A stretch of 64,000 nt of DNA. It comes from Endothia cerciana (lineage: Eukaryota > Ascomycota > Sordariomycetes > Diaporthales > Cryphonectriaceae). Under the pieces are notes generated by a model. That model saw only the letters and a list, made by a program, of their open reading frames with translations, had not been told where the DNA came from and did no database searches. Position numbers and translations under genes: made by a program. The DNA is taken from contig JALRMH010000024.1 of the NCBI GenBank assembly GCA_026119935.1, positions 372,001-436,000 of the forward strand, in the 5' to 3' direction. Positions 1 through 10,870 of the stretch are shown piece by piece (the stretch's first letter is position 1; the number at the start of each line of letters is the position of its first letter).

Positions 1-1064
1 ACGGGCTACTACTCGAACAGCTCGGGCTCTAGGTGCTCTTGTTCCGGGGTGTATCACTTGACTGCGTGGTTGCTTGGAGGGCTGTTGAGGGAACAGGGAT
101 GACCAGCAAGAGTCCGTTCGGGGGCGGGTGAGGCATGCCCTGTCCGCTCGAGACCTACCAGCGTGCCTGTGTAATAATACCTATTGTATCAACGAACTCC
201 GTCCTGACAGACCCGTGAGGCGAGGTGGCGGCTCTATGGAGCGCTTCAAGGCCTGAAAATGGTCGACACCCGCAGGTTCCATCATTGACGACTCCGTAGA
301 TCTAACGCCCTGATGATGATGATTCATATGCCTTCTCGAGTAGATCCTGCTGCACCGGTTTCCCTACATCGCAGGTACCTCAGGAGCAACCATGGGGAGA
401 GGTCTCAAACGGTGTTGTGAGCCTGGCGGCAACCTCCATAGTAGACAGGATCGGGGGGAGGTGGATGTGTGGCTTGTGTCGAGTCCCAGTGGAGCAGTTC
501 CCAGATTTAGGGGCACACCGCCTCAGCAGGCGGGACCGGGACCTGGCATCTCGCACCTAGAACCCGCCAAGCAGGCGTTGCAGCCACTAGCCGTTTCCAA
601 CTAAACCGTCTGCGAATCCGGGGGATGGCGCATGAAGTTCTGATAGGAAGACGTTCCCGTAATAATTTAACAAATAAGCCTCCCTTTTCTTTTGCCGTCC
701 TCGCAGCCTGGCTGAACCTGACGCGTCTCCCCATCCCACGAAGTCCGTCCCAGTCAAGTCTCGGCCCCAACCCAAAAACGCCTCCCTCTTTGTCGACTAC
801 GCGAGCGCCTAGAGATCTTCGGCGATCGAAAATCTTAGGTCACCGCTCGGGCTCTGGACCCTCCGACCCAAATCCGCCCGCCCGCCCGCGCCCATCTCCC
901 AACGAAAAGAAGCCACCACTGGCATCTTCCTCGACGACATCTCCAACCACCGCCACCATCCCCCCTTCTAGAACCCATCTCGACCACAGTCGACCAACGT
1001 CGCTCGTCACATCGGTGCGCCTGACCAGGTAGAGAGAAAGAAAGGAAACAGGGCACCCGTCGAG
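1..1064. other. upstream region of the GDP-mannose transporter
   Basis: I see no convincing gene here. The open frames lack coding-like codon choice and recognisable protein. The last ~250 bases are C-rich and purine-poor, as expected for the promoter and 5' leader of the gene starting at 1065. The first bases could hold the tail of a neighbour outside the window, but nothing supports it. Confidence 0.5.
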
Positions 1065-2474
1065 ATGTCTACAGACAAGAAAAGCGATGCCTTTGTGGTC
1101 CGGATCCCCGACCGGAGCGACAGCTTCCAGGAGGAGAAGGACCCCTTCCTCGCCAGGACCCCGTCGCACCGCGTCGCCCAGGCGCCGAGCCTCCACGACA
1201 AGTTCGCAAAGGTCCAGAACAGCCCCGGCACATCCATCCTCGCCTACTGCCTCTCGTCCATCTCCATGACCGTCGTCAACAAGTACTGCGTCTCGGGCAG
1301 GAACTGGAACCTGAACCTGTTCTACCTTGCCGTGCAGGTACGAGCGAGCGCCCTCCCCCCTCCCTTTCATCCGCCTCCGCGCGCGGTGTCTGAGCGCATA
1401 CGGGTTTGGGGCCTTGAGGAACTGACCCTTGGAGTAGTCTATCGTCTGTATTGCTGCTATCCTGATCTGCAAGAAGGCTGGGCTCATAACTAGCCTCGCG
1501 CCCTTCGACAAGGACAAGGCCAAAAAATGTACGTCTGAGGGGAAGGGGGGGGGGGGGAACTGTTCCCACGACGTAGCAGGAGGGCAACGCAACTGACAAC
1601 GCCTAGGGTACCCGATCTCCGTCCTCCTCGTCGGCATGATCTACACGAGCACCAAGTCCCTCCAGTTCCTCTCCGTCCCCGTGTATACGATCTTCAAGAA
1701 CTTGACCATCATTGTCATCGCCTATGGCGAGGTCCTCTGGTTCGGCGGCGAGGTCACGCCCATGGCCCTCCTGTCCTTCGGCCTGATGGTGGTCAGCTCC
1801 GTCATTGCTGCTTGGGCTGATATCAAGGCTGCCCTGGAGGGTGGCTACGACGCGAACGTTAGCGTGTCGACCCTGAATGCCGGATACGCCTGGATGGGCA
1901 TGAACGTGTTCTGCACGGCCTCGTACGTCTTGACGATGCGCAAGGTCATCAAGAAGATGAACTTCAAGGACTGGGACTGTAGGTGCAACGTGTCCAAATC
2001 TTGGGCCGGTCGGAGACTGATAATCCCCTCGCAGCCATGTTCTACAACAACCTGCTCACGATCCCCACCCTCATCGTGGCCTCCCTGATCTTCGAGGACT
2101 GGAGCTCCGCGAACCTCGCCCTGAACTTCCCCGAGGAGTCCCGCAACACCCTGATCATCGGCATGATCTACTCCGGCCTCGCCGCCATCTTCATTTCGTA
2201 CTGCTCGGCCTGGTGCATCCGCGTGACCTCGTCGACGACGTACTCCATGGTCGGCGCGCTCAACAAGCTGCCCATCGCCATCTCCGGGCTTATCTTTTTC
2301 GCCGCGCCGGTCACGGTCGGCAGCGTCTCGGCGATCTTCCTGGGCTTCGTCAGCGGTATCGTTTATGCGTACGCCAAGATCCGGTCGTCGGAGCAGAGCA
2401 AGATGTCGCTACCGACGCAGCAGCCCGTGATGAGCGCGAGCGCGCAGAGCAGCAAGGACGCCGCGAATGCATAG
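1065..2474 (+). CDS. gmt1: GDP-mannose transporter, Golgi (VRG4/GMT1 family)
   Basis: Nucleotide-sugar antiporter that imports GDP-mannose into the Golgi lumen for mannosylation of proteins and lipids. Four exons by eye: 1065-1337, 1438-1528, 1607-1978 and 2035-2474, giving 391 aa. Phases agree at every junction and introns are GT-AG. About 50 cytosolic N-terminal residues precede roughly ten hydrophobic helices. Diagnostic motifs are the GALNK signature (GALNKLPIA, exon 4) and FYNN, both tied to GDP-mannose recognition in this family, plus the conserved run STKSLQFLSVPVYTIFKNLT in exon 3. Intron 2 contains a 13-G run (1545-1557). The start at 1065 lies in cgagATG and yields the usual family length. 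The C-terminal tail is Ser/Gln/Ala-rich and has no clear ER-retrieval motif. Confident family call; exact intron ends are inferred. Confidence 0.95.
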
Positions 2475-3552
2475 GAGTATCGCTGTGCAAGGGAGGTGGC
2501 AAGGAGGACCTCCGGCCTCCACGGATGTAACGCCCCAACCTTCATATTTCGATGAGGAGCTCATGAACTGCGTGGCCAACGCTGGGGCCGCCGAAACTGG
2601 GGACAATCACTACATTAGGTCTAGGTCTAGGTCCAATTCTTGTACAACCTTTTTCTTGGGAGGTCTGCTTTCTCTCGCCCTCGATCGCTCTCTTGGGATA
2701 GAACAGGCAGGTGGGCACAACTGCCGGCGTACATGCACGAGTTTTCGTATAAGTAACGACTTGAGGGCACGCACACGAAGAAACATACCACATCTGTACG
2801 GCGTTTTAGCCGTATGAACTCAGATCAGGGGGGTTAGGAGAAGGGCTTCACGTGCCCTGATTCGAAGATGGTCATGAGGTTGGGAGGCACCGGTTTCCGG
2901 GAGAGAAAAGACCTTGGTGGAAGGCTAATCCCACCAGCCTATATACAGAACTAACTAATCAACGATTTTACGAAAATGGTGGCCGAATGAGTTTCCTCAT
3001 ACTCCGTCCTCTGGTATGGTTAGTTTGCATTAGTCTTTGCAACGAAACGCGCACCTTTCAGGGCCTTTAGGCAACCAATGTCCTCGTGATAGGAATGCCA
3101 AGACACCCAAAATCCGATGATGTGAGTGCTCGTGGGGGTGGTCGTGGTCCATTGGTTCCAGGTCCCACATGTCAAAAAAGCAGTGAGTGGTACGGCGCCA
3201 GACTGCCCCTGTGACATCACTGGGCGGCCAGGAGCTCTGGAGCAAAACCTCACGGCCACCGCAGCAGCCCACTGCACGAAGCGGGAAGAAGTCCTTCAAC
3301 CCGTGCACCACGAAGCTCACACCGCGATATCCGACCGCCGACAGATCCCCTATAGACCGCCTTTACGTGGGCCTCACTCCTTGGTCGCTGACCTGGCCTG
3401 TTCAGAGCTCTCCCTAAGCTTGGCATCTTGTGGTCTGTTCGCTCTGGAGGCATGGACTGAGAGGCATCCTCCTCCTCCTCCTCCTCAAACACCAAGGAAC
3501 TACCACCTTTGCGACAACTCTCGTTGAGCAGCCCCCTCCAGCCTTTACCAGG
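2475..3552. other. intergenic, no gene seen
   Basis: 3' flank of the GDP-mannose transporter and promoter side of the acyltransferase. It contains a short triple GGTCTA repeat near 2618-2635 and a CTC-rich run near 3470-3487. Open frames here have no coding character. Confidence 0.5.
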
Positions 3553-5601
3553 ATGCTGCCCTTCATACACGCCCGTAAGCTCTGCCGTGGCTCCACGCGA
3601 CGCCGTGTCCGATATATGAGGACTCAGAAGACTGACTGGGACCCGTAGCCTTCGTCTGGCTGGCAGACTCTGTCGGCGCCGGCCCCGATGAGCGTGAGAT
3701 CTACCTGCCCTGCCCTGCCCTGCGCGCCCCGCGCATTCTTAACCTCGACAGGTTGCAAGGCTGACACTAAGTGCCGGGCTGGACCAGTCAAGCTCATTTT
3801 CTCGATCCTCATATCCTATCCCCTCGCGGCCCTCCTCAAGCGCATTCCCGACACGAAGCCCGCCTACAAGAACCTCTTCACCGCAGGGTAGGTACACTGT
3901 CTGGCACCGGATCGGAAGGCTATATAAATGTTGGGGGGGAGGGGGAGGGGGAGAAGAAGAGAGGACCATTCTGAGGACGGGGTGCCAGTCGCTGACGCGC
4001 GTTCACGGGACAGAACCGGCATCTTCTTCCTTGTCGGCCTTTTCGACCTGTGGGTTGGCCTACGCACCCTCCTGATCGCCGCAGGTGGCACCTACGGCAT
4101 CGCCTACTTCCTGCGCGGCAGCCCCTACATGCCGTGGGTCGGCTTCGTGTTCCTCATGGGCCACATGAGCGTGAACCAGCTCGAGCGCCAGTTCGCCAAC
4201 AACCCGGCCGCCGTCGACATCACCGGCGCGCAGATGGTACTCGTCATGAAGCTCAGCGCCTTCTGCTGGAACGTGGCGGACGGGACGCTGAGCGACGACC
4301 AGCTGTCCGACTTCCAGAGGGAGAGGGTGTTGGCGGAGCTGCCGGACCCCCTGGACTACGCGGGGTGGGTGTTCTTCTTTCCGGCGCTGCTGTGCGGGCC
4401 CGCGATGGACTTTGCCGAGTACAGGCGGTGGCTGGACACGAGCATGTTCGAGGTGCCCTCGACCGTGGACCCGGCCAGGAAGCCGCCCACGCGCAAGAAG
4501 CGCCGGATCCCGCGCAGCGCCACGCCGGCGATGTGGAAGATGGCGACGGGCCTCGTGTGGATCCTGTGCTTCCTCAACTTCTCGGGGTGGTACAACACCG
4601 AGCTGCTGGTGGGCGACGGCTTCATGCAGTACGGGATCCTGAGGCGCATCTGGATCATGCACATGACCAACTTCACGGCGCGGATGAAGTACTACGGCGT
4701 GTGGTCGCTGACGGAGGGCGCGTGCATCCTGAGCGGCATCGGCTACAACGGCGTGGATCCCGTCACCGGCAGGGTCAGCTGGGACCGGGTGCAGAACGTG
4801 AACCCGTGGGGTGTCGAGTCGGCGCAGAACACGCGCGCGTACCTGGGCAACTGGAACATCAAGACGAACCTGTGGCTGCGGAACTACATCTACCTGCGCG
4901 TCACGCCCATGGGCAAGAAGCCGGGTTTCCGGGCGAGCATGGCGACGTTCGTGACGAGTGCGGTCTGGCACGGGTTCTACCCGGGGTACTATCTCACGTT
5001 CATGCTGGCCAGCTTCATCCAGACCGTGGCGAAGAGTAAGTCAAGGCTGCGCTCCCTACCCGATCCCCCCCGGGGCTGGAATAGACACATCGTGAGGGGG
5101 AGGGGGGGGGTTCGAAGATGACAGCGCCCGGCTGACCAGCACACAGATTTCCGCCGCTACTTCCGGCCCTTCTTTATCGACCCCAAGACCCAGAAGGCCA
5201 CGCCCCTGAAGCCCTACTACGACCTCTTCTCCTACCTCGTGACACAACTCGCCTTCTCGTTCGCGACGACGCCCTTCCTCGTGCTCGGCTTCGCCGACAG
5301 CGTCAAGGTCTGGGCCCGCGTCTACTTCTACTGCGTGGTCGGCGTGGCGGCGTCGTCCGCCTTTTTCTCGTCGCCTGCCCGGCCGTGGCTGAAGAGGCAG
5401 ATCGAGGAGCGCAGCAGCAGCGCGGGGGTCCAGCTGAAGAGGTCCGCGAGCACGGAGAGTCTGGCGACCGGCGGCAGTCGGGACAGCGAAGGGGTCGTCG
5501 GGCCGGGGCTGTCGAGTGACATGGGGAGGGACGTGGGTGAGCTGGTGGGCGAGGCGAGAGGGGCATGGGTAGAGAGGGAGAAGGCCCGGAAGAGGGCATA
5601 G
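3553..5601 (+). CDS. ale1: MBOAT lysophospholipid acyltransferase (ALE1/SLC4/LPT1 family)
   Basis: Membrane-bound O-acyltransferase that re-acylates lysophospholipids in the ER (Lands cycle). Five exons by eye: 3553-3574, 3649-3693, 3788-3887, 4014-5035 and 5147-5601, giving 547 aa. The tiny first exons matter. They encode MLPFIHAP and the lead-in to a PDELKLI-type segment conserved in fungal homologues; starting at a later ATG would lose the first membrane segment. All phases close. Many hydrophobic helices follow. The invariant MBOAT histidine is in SAVWHGFYPGYY (His ~375). The conserved RGSPYMPW and LFDLW segments are present. The C-terminal ~60 residues are Ser/Arg-rich and cytosolic-looking. 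Intron 2 carries a short TGCCC repeat. Same strand as its neighbours on both sides. Confidence 0.93.
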
Positions 5602-6507
5602 CTGTGGAGGAGGGGGCTGCACCAGACCGGCGAGGCCCGTGGTCGGTTGAGGCTTTGGAGTGCCAGGTGTGGGCGTGTGGGAGGCCTAGACGTGGCTGTT
5701 CGGCCATGAGGTGGTCCAGGACCTGTGGTATGGCATGTTTAGACGGTATCCGCCCATGGCAATGCAGCATACTATAGCACAGTACTAGTAGGTGATACTC
5801 TTACCGGGCGGCCATGGGGGCCGGCGCAGGCTGATCGGCGCAGCTGAGCGCTACGAATGTTCAGCACGTCTATCACACCTTGCCGGGGACCCATACCATA
5901 GGACCCGTGGAAACCCCCCTGGATCGGGCCGGACAACAGCCCCTGCAGTGATCCCGCATGTTGGCCCCAGGATGGGTGACGAGGCTCGGGCTCGGGCAGG
6001 CCTATTGCAGCCGGCCCACCCCCCCACCCCCCACCCATATCAACTGGCCGATGCTATGTAAGTACAATGTACTATGCAGTGGTGGTAGCTCTCCCTTATC
6101 GGAGCTCCCGGGCCCCTCCATTCCCTCCCGGCAAGGCAAGCCACTTCACCCTCACCCCTCCTTCGAGTTCCAACACCTGGCCGACCGACTGCTCTGCTTT
6201 TTTTGGTCTCCTCCGTGAACGAACCTCTTGAATCTGGTGCTTGGCTTCCTCCCACGGCTGGATACTTCTTTCCAAGGTCCTCCTGTCCAGCCCTTCACGG
6301 TCTCGGTAGACCTCTGTGCCCCCGCCCCCCCCCCACCTCCCCTCTATACGCATCTGAAGTATAAGTTCCCTAGACTTGGTCGATACCCAACCGCCCCTCT
6401 TCATATATATATACAGACCTCTACCACCACCGCGGACATACAACACGTACCGCAAAGCCCGGACCGACACACCCCCCCCCCTTCCCACCGCAACAGACCC
6501 GACGACC
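5602..6507. other. intergenic, no gene seen
   Basis: 3' flank of the acyltransferase and promoter/leader of the phosphoribosyltransferase. The last 250 bases are strongly C/T-rich, with C runs near 6320-6335 and 6473-6481 and a short TATATATA near 6404. No coding signal. Confidence 0.5.
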
Positions 6508-6774
6508 ATGTCTACCCTCCCGCCCAACGTCCACGTCTCGCAGCACCCGTGCCTGCGCGCCAAGCTGAGCCAGCTCCGGTCGGGCTCCACGGGCGCAAAG
6601 GACGTCAAGTCGCTGGTGCACGAGATCGCGCTGATCGTCGGGTGCGAGGCGCTGTCGGCGGCCGTGTCCAACGCCGCGGGCCCCAAGGTGCGTTCCCCCC
6701 CCCCCCCCAAGGCCGGTTTTCTCTGTCCGAAGCCAGCCAGCCAGCCAACGTCGAGGGGGAGGAAGATGAGGAGG

Positions 6775-6813
<39 letters not shown>

Positions 6814-7474
6814 CTGATTGCGTTGCGTGGTGACCGCCTATAGGACAAGACGCCCCTCGGCTTCGAGTACGAAACGACCGTCGTCACCCCGGAGACGATA
6901 TCCATCGTGCCCATCCTGCGGTCCGGCCTGGGGATGGTAGAAGGTACTGCTAGCCCTCCCCCTCCCCCTTTCTTCCTGACCCGGGTGGCAAAGAAAGCCA
7001 GAAAGAAAAGAAAGAAAAAAAGAAAGGGAAGAGAAAGACAGAAACGCGCGCCGTTCTAACCCCTCCCCAGCAATCCAGACCCTCCTCCCCGCGCCCGTCC
7101 CCGTCCACCACCTCGGCCTGTACCGCGAGCCGACCACCCTCGAGCCGGTCGAGTACTACAACAACCTGCCCGAACACATCAACCACAACAACGCCTCCCC
7201 AACATCCTCCCTCGCCATCGTCCTGGACCCGGTGATCGCGACCGGCGGCACCTGCGCCGCCGCCATCCAGACGCTGCGCGAGTGGGGCGCCCAGCGGGTC
7301 GTCGTGCTGTCGGTGCTGGGCGCCGAGCCGGGCGTGCGGCGGGCGGCGGCGGAGTGGCCCGGGGTCGTGGACATATGGCTCGCCGCCATGGACTCGGAGC
7401 TGACGCCCGAGGGCATGTTGAGGCCCGGGCTGGGGGACGTGGGGGACCGTCTGTTCCTGACTATCGGGAAGTAG
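6508..7474 (+). CDS. fur1: uracil phosphoribosyltransferase (FUR1 type)
   Basis: Pyrimidine salvage enzyme making UMP from uracil and PRPP in the cytosol. Exons 6508-6687, 6844-6943 and 7071-7474 give 227 aa, close to yeast Fur1. The PRPP-binding loop is VLDPVIATGGT in exon 3. Exon 2 contains the conserved ISIVPILRSGLGMVE segment. The C terminus (LGDVGDRLF) matches the flexible uracil-binding end of the family. Intron 1 (156 bp) is unusual: it has a 13-C run directly after the donor and a (AG)17 microsatellite shortly before the acceptor. Loss of this class of enzyme gives 5-fluorouracil resistance in fungi. Confidence 0.95.
6779..6812. repeat. (AG)17 microsatellite in intron 1 of the uracil phosphoribosyltransferase gene
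   Basis: Uninterrupted dinucleotide repeat of 34 bases lying about 30 bases before the intron 1 acceptor. It is purine-only, so it replaces the pyrimidine tract that usually precedes an acceptor. Confidence 0.95.
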
Positions 7475-7861
7475 GGAGGCCGAGCAGGAAGGAGGGGAGG
7501 GGGGGGGGGAGGGAGGAGGATGATAGGGTCAGGACAGGTATTGGTTGGTGTCGAGAAGGAGGCGGTGGCTTTCCATCTTCACATGACATGTGTAGACCGC
7601 CAGGTGTTATAGGGCAAAGACGACGGGGTCCTCTATCTTAATCCAGGGCCTCGTGGCTTTTTGAGACGTCCTTTTTCATCATAGACAAGCAGTGACCGCC
7701 TCTCCACATTTGGGCCAGCAGTAAGGCTGGAGATTGATTTCCCCGGCATGACTAGCTACTATTGCCCGATTCCACGATGTTCTTCATCTACCAGACGTTG
7801 GGGCATCCGGAACACGCCGTGGCGCTCGTAATCCCGCCGAGAATCGATCGAGGGGCCACCG
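7475..7861. other. convergent 3' region between the phosphoribosyltransferase and ligase genes
   Basis: The two genes end tail-to-tail with about 390 bp between. A purine-rich, G-rich stretch follows the first stop codon (7475-7525). Nothing else is visible. Confidence 0.5.
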
Positions 7862-10800
7862 TCAGGCGGGCGCATACTCCTCCTCGCTCACGCGCGTCGC
7901 TTCCTTCCAGCAATCGCCGACCCATCTCTCCGTAACCACGCGCGGTATCTTCAGCCTCTCTCCCCTGCTGATCCGCTTCCGCACATCCGCCGCAAGAGTC
8001 CTCTCGGCGTCCACATCGCCCCGGCTGACAACGACCACGTGTGTGACCTCATCGTCAAGATCCTCTACCACCTGTCCGTTCCCGAAGCCAACGTGGCTCC
8101 GCAGTCTCGCCATCGTCAGGCCGGAGACCCCATCAGCTGCAGCCAGGTGGATGCGACACTTGCGGAAGACGTAGCCGCGCGACCGCGGGAGCTCGTGTCC
8201 CTGCGCCTCCAGTTGTTCGTAGAAGGCCTCTTTGTCGAAGCGTGACGCAACAGGCCTGCGCCTGTCCTCGCTCATCCGTGCGAACGTCGACCTCAGCTCT
8301 TCCACCTGTACATCGCGACAGTAGCTGTCGTTGTACTGGTCACAGTTCTCTGCGGCGAGGGCCGACATGTCTTCTGTGGCCAGCAGGAGGTGGCCTTCCT
8401 CGTATGGGAGGAGGTAACTGTTCTCGATGCTGTCCAGGACCCACTTGGGTGTGATGATGTTCACCCCCTCGAACTTCTTGACTGCAACAACGCGCGGTGC
8501 GTCGATCCTGTCCGCCAGGGCGACCGCCTCTCCGTCCCGGACCCTGGCCGGGTTCTGCACAACCGCGCCTCCGTGCTGCCTGACCATGACCTCGAGCTGT
8601 GCCTTGGTCATCTTGGGGTTTGCCGTGTTGCTGGGCACGTAGAACTTCATGCCCTGGAAGAGCCTCGACTTGGGAGCGACATTGGCTATGAACTCAGCTT
8701 CTCCAGCCACCGTGACTCCGCGCTTCTGCCGCTTCGCAGAGTGTTTCCGGTTCTCGATCGCCATTTCTTTCCTCGTTTTCGCCTCTTCCTCCACCCTGCT
8801 CTCAAGCTCCTCCCACCCGTCCATGTCAAGAGCTCCGCCGTCCCACTTCTTGTCGTCTCGGATGCTTCGAAAGCGAGGGAACCGCAAGGTCAGGCCAACC
8901 CGGAACTGGGCTGTCCTCTCGGCACTGGCGGCCTTGACTTCGACGACAAGAGAGTCGCTCGGACGGATCCACACATCCGGTCGCTCAAGGTATTTTTCTC
9001 CACCCGCCAGCTCGACATACTGGCTTGCGGCTTTGGGATTCCACGGCCGCCATTTGCCTTCTGTGCGGTGCTCTATTAATGCATAGTCTTGCGCAGTCAG
9101 GCCGCCTCCGACCTTGAAGAAGCTGTAGAACGTCTCTGGTCCAGCGATGCCGGCGTCGATATCAGCCTGACGCGCTCGCAAGCCGCACAGGAAGCTGGAC
9201 TTCATATTGCCACGTCGTCCGGAGCCGTAGTAACCTCCTATGATGACACAGTCGAGGTTCTCGCCGTACTCTGTCATGTACTCGGGCTTGACCTTGATCC
9301 ACGAAACGGGTCGCTCGTTCAGCCTGTACGTAGCGTGAGGGTTCTTGATTACAAGGCCTTCAGACGAGTTCTCTACGATTCTGCGCAGCATGGGTTCAAT
9401 GTCGCTGGGCGATCTGGTGAGCTTATAGGGGTGAATCTCAAACCGGCCAGGGACTTGCTTCTGGATGACCCCGGGCATTCGGCCGCCCGAACTGTTGGTA
9501 TATCCCTCCAGGGCCTGGCGGCGAGCGTAGAGGGGTTTCTTGGTGAGGTCCTGGCCGTTGAGGTAGAGACAGTCGAAGACCCGAAAGAGAGGCCTCCAGC
9601 CCTGTCTGTCAAAGGGGTTGTTTTGCATGTTGAGAGCAGCCGTCTTGAGGGTACCAAAGGCCAACATCTTCTCCATGGTTGGGTCCCACGCGGTCATCTC
9701 TCCATCGAGTATGCAACTCAGGACTCCATCGTCAAAGGACCCCTTCAGATGTCTGGTGAGGGCCGCGGAATCATCCTCAAACGACTCGCCGTATAGGTAC
9801 GTGTAGTCCTTGGCCTTCCGAGACCAGAATCCAAATTTGTAACCCCCAGGGACGGTACCATCCTCCATCATGTGCAGCTGCATGCGTTCCCCGTCGAGCT
9901 TCTCCTCGATCAGAAACTGCGGGTCCCCGTCGGGTAGCCTGAGCTTCTCGACCATCTTGTCGAAGGTGAGCGAGGCCGAGTAGCTGGCAAGCTGGGGCTG
10001 GAAGCACTGCATGAGGTTCAGGTTTGCCTTGTCCCCCTCGAGCTTGATGCTGGGACTCCACAGCTCCCAGCACACGTGGCGTAAGCTCGAGGAGACGCTG
10101 AAGAGCCTCTCCCCGTCATCGTGCCACAGGTTCAAGAAGGTCCTCTCCGTCGCCCCAATCTTCATCTGCCTGAGGATGATGCGGATGAGCCACTTCAACT
10201 CCTCGGGGTTCATCCTCCGGTAGAACCCCTCGAAGACGGGGAGCTGCTCCGACTCCCCGCCCGCGGCGGCCAGCTTGTCCAGGAGCTCGTTCACCTCCCC
10301 GATGCGCATGTCGCCGGGCGTAGTCCTCAACGGCCGCTTGTCGAGCGCCTCGAAGCAGCGTCCCGCGAAGTCCCCTGCCAGACGGCTGCCTGCCGACTTG
10401 CCGGGCACCTTCCAGTTGAGCAGGCTGTGCCCATCTTCCGACCTGGACGATATCTTCATCAGTTTTATGAGGAGCTTGGCTATCGTCTGCTCCTTCAGCC
10501 GGAAGACCCCCCGCTCACGGTCCTGGGTGGGCAGAATCAGCCGCATAACAGGGTACACGTCGTCACCGACTTCATTGCGCCAGCGGGAGAAGAAGCGCTG
10601 GATGGCGCGACGACGCTGCTCAGCGTCGGAGGCCTTGGGCCCGGAGCGACGTAGCTTTGCGGTTGGGCCGGTCGCGGGAGGCTTCGTCAACGGAACAAAC
10701 AGGGAGGTGGTGAGTTCCGAAAAGGGGAGGGTGGTTGAGTGGTTGCGGGGGCGGTTGGGATACTGGGCATCGAGCTCCTCGAGGTTCTGGGCGCTGTGGG

Positions 10801-10870
10801 CGTACATCATCTTCTCTTCACGCCTGGCAGAGGCACTTGGCGACCGTCGCCGTTTGATGGATGGGTTCAT
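7862..10870 (-). CDS. lig4: DNA ligase IV
   Basis: ATP-dependent ligase that seals breaks in non-homologous end joining, acting in the nucleus with the XRCC4/Lif1 partner. Single exon, 1002 aa. Layout: N-terminal DNA-binding domain (~45-270), adenylation domain whose motif I is EEKLDGER with nucleophilic Lys ~324, OB-fold to ~640, a basic linker, BRCT 1 (~735-840) and BRCT 2 (~890-995, ending near the RWVGDCW core). The inter-BRCT segment of ~50 residues is where XRCC4-type partners bind in known ligase IV. Two tandem C-terminal BRCT domains separate it from ligases I and III. The start at 10870 gives a basic N terminus and is the first ATG of the frame. No lesions seen. It diverges from the HAM1-like gene across a 2.7 kb gap. 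Confidence 0.96.
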   Translation of the reverse strand: MNPSIKRRRSPSASARREEKMMYAHSAQNLEELDAQYPNRPRNHSTTLPFSELTTSLFVPLTKPPATGPTAKLRRSGPKASDAEQRRRAIQRFFSRWRNEVGDDVYPVMRLILPTQDRERGVFRLKEQTIAKLLIKLMKISSRSEDGHSLLNWKVPGKSAGSRLAGDFAGRCFEALDKRPLRTTPGDMRIGEVNELLDKLAAAGGESEQLPVFEGFYRRMNPEELKWLIRIILRQMKIGATERTFLNLWHDDGERLFSVSSSLRHVCWELWSPSIKLEGDKANLNLMQCFQPQLASYSASLTFDKMVEKLRLPDGDPQFLIEEKLDGERMQLHMMEDGTVPGGYKFGFWSRKAKDYTYLYGESFEDDSAALTRHLKGSFDDGVLSCILDGEMTAWDPTMEKMLAFGTLKTAALNMQNNPFDRQGWRPLFRVFDCLYLNGQDLTKKPLYARRQALEGYTNSSGGRMPGVIQKQVPGRFEIHPYKLTRSPSDIEPMLRRIVENSSEGLVIKNPHATYRLNERPVSWIKVKPEYMTEYGENLDCVIIGGYYGSGRRGNMKSSFLCGLRARQADIDAGIAGPETFYSFFKVGGGLTAQDYALIEHRTEGKWRPWNPKAASQYVELAGGEKYLERPDVWIRPSDSLVVEVKAASAERTAQFRVGLTLRFPRFRSIRDDKKWDGGALDMDGWEELESRVEEEAKTRKEMAIENRKHSAKRQKRGVTVAGEAEFIANVAPKSRLFQGMKFYVPSNTANPKMTKAQLEVMVRQHGGAVVQNPARVRDGEAVALADRIDAPRVVAVKKFEGVNIITPKWVLDSIENSYLLPYEEGHLLLATEDMSALAAENCDQYNDSYCRDVQVEELRSTFARMSEDRRRPVASRFDKEAFYEQLEAQGHELPRSRGYVFRKCRIHLAAADGVSGLTMARLRSHVGFGNGQVVEDLDDEVTHVVVVSRGDVDAERTLAADVRKRISRGERLKIPRVVTERWVGDCWKEATRVSEEEYAPA

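Noticed and set aside
4060..4971. 303-codon minus-strand open frame
   Set aside because: It is antisense to exon 4 of the MBOAT acyltransferase. Its His/Arg/Asp/Val-rich composition is typical of the reverse of GC-rich codons.
8390..9796. plus-strand open frames of 229 and 235 codons
   Set aside because: Antisense to the DNA ligase IV coding sequence.
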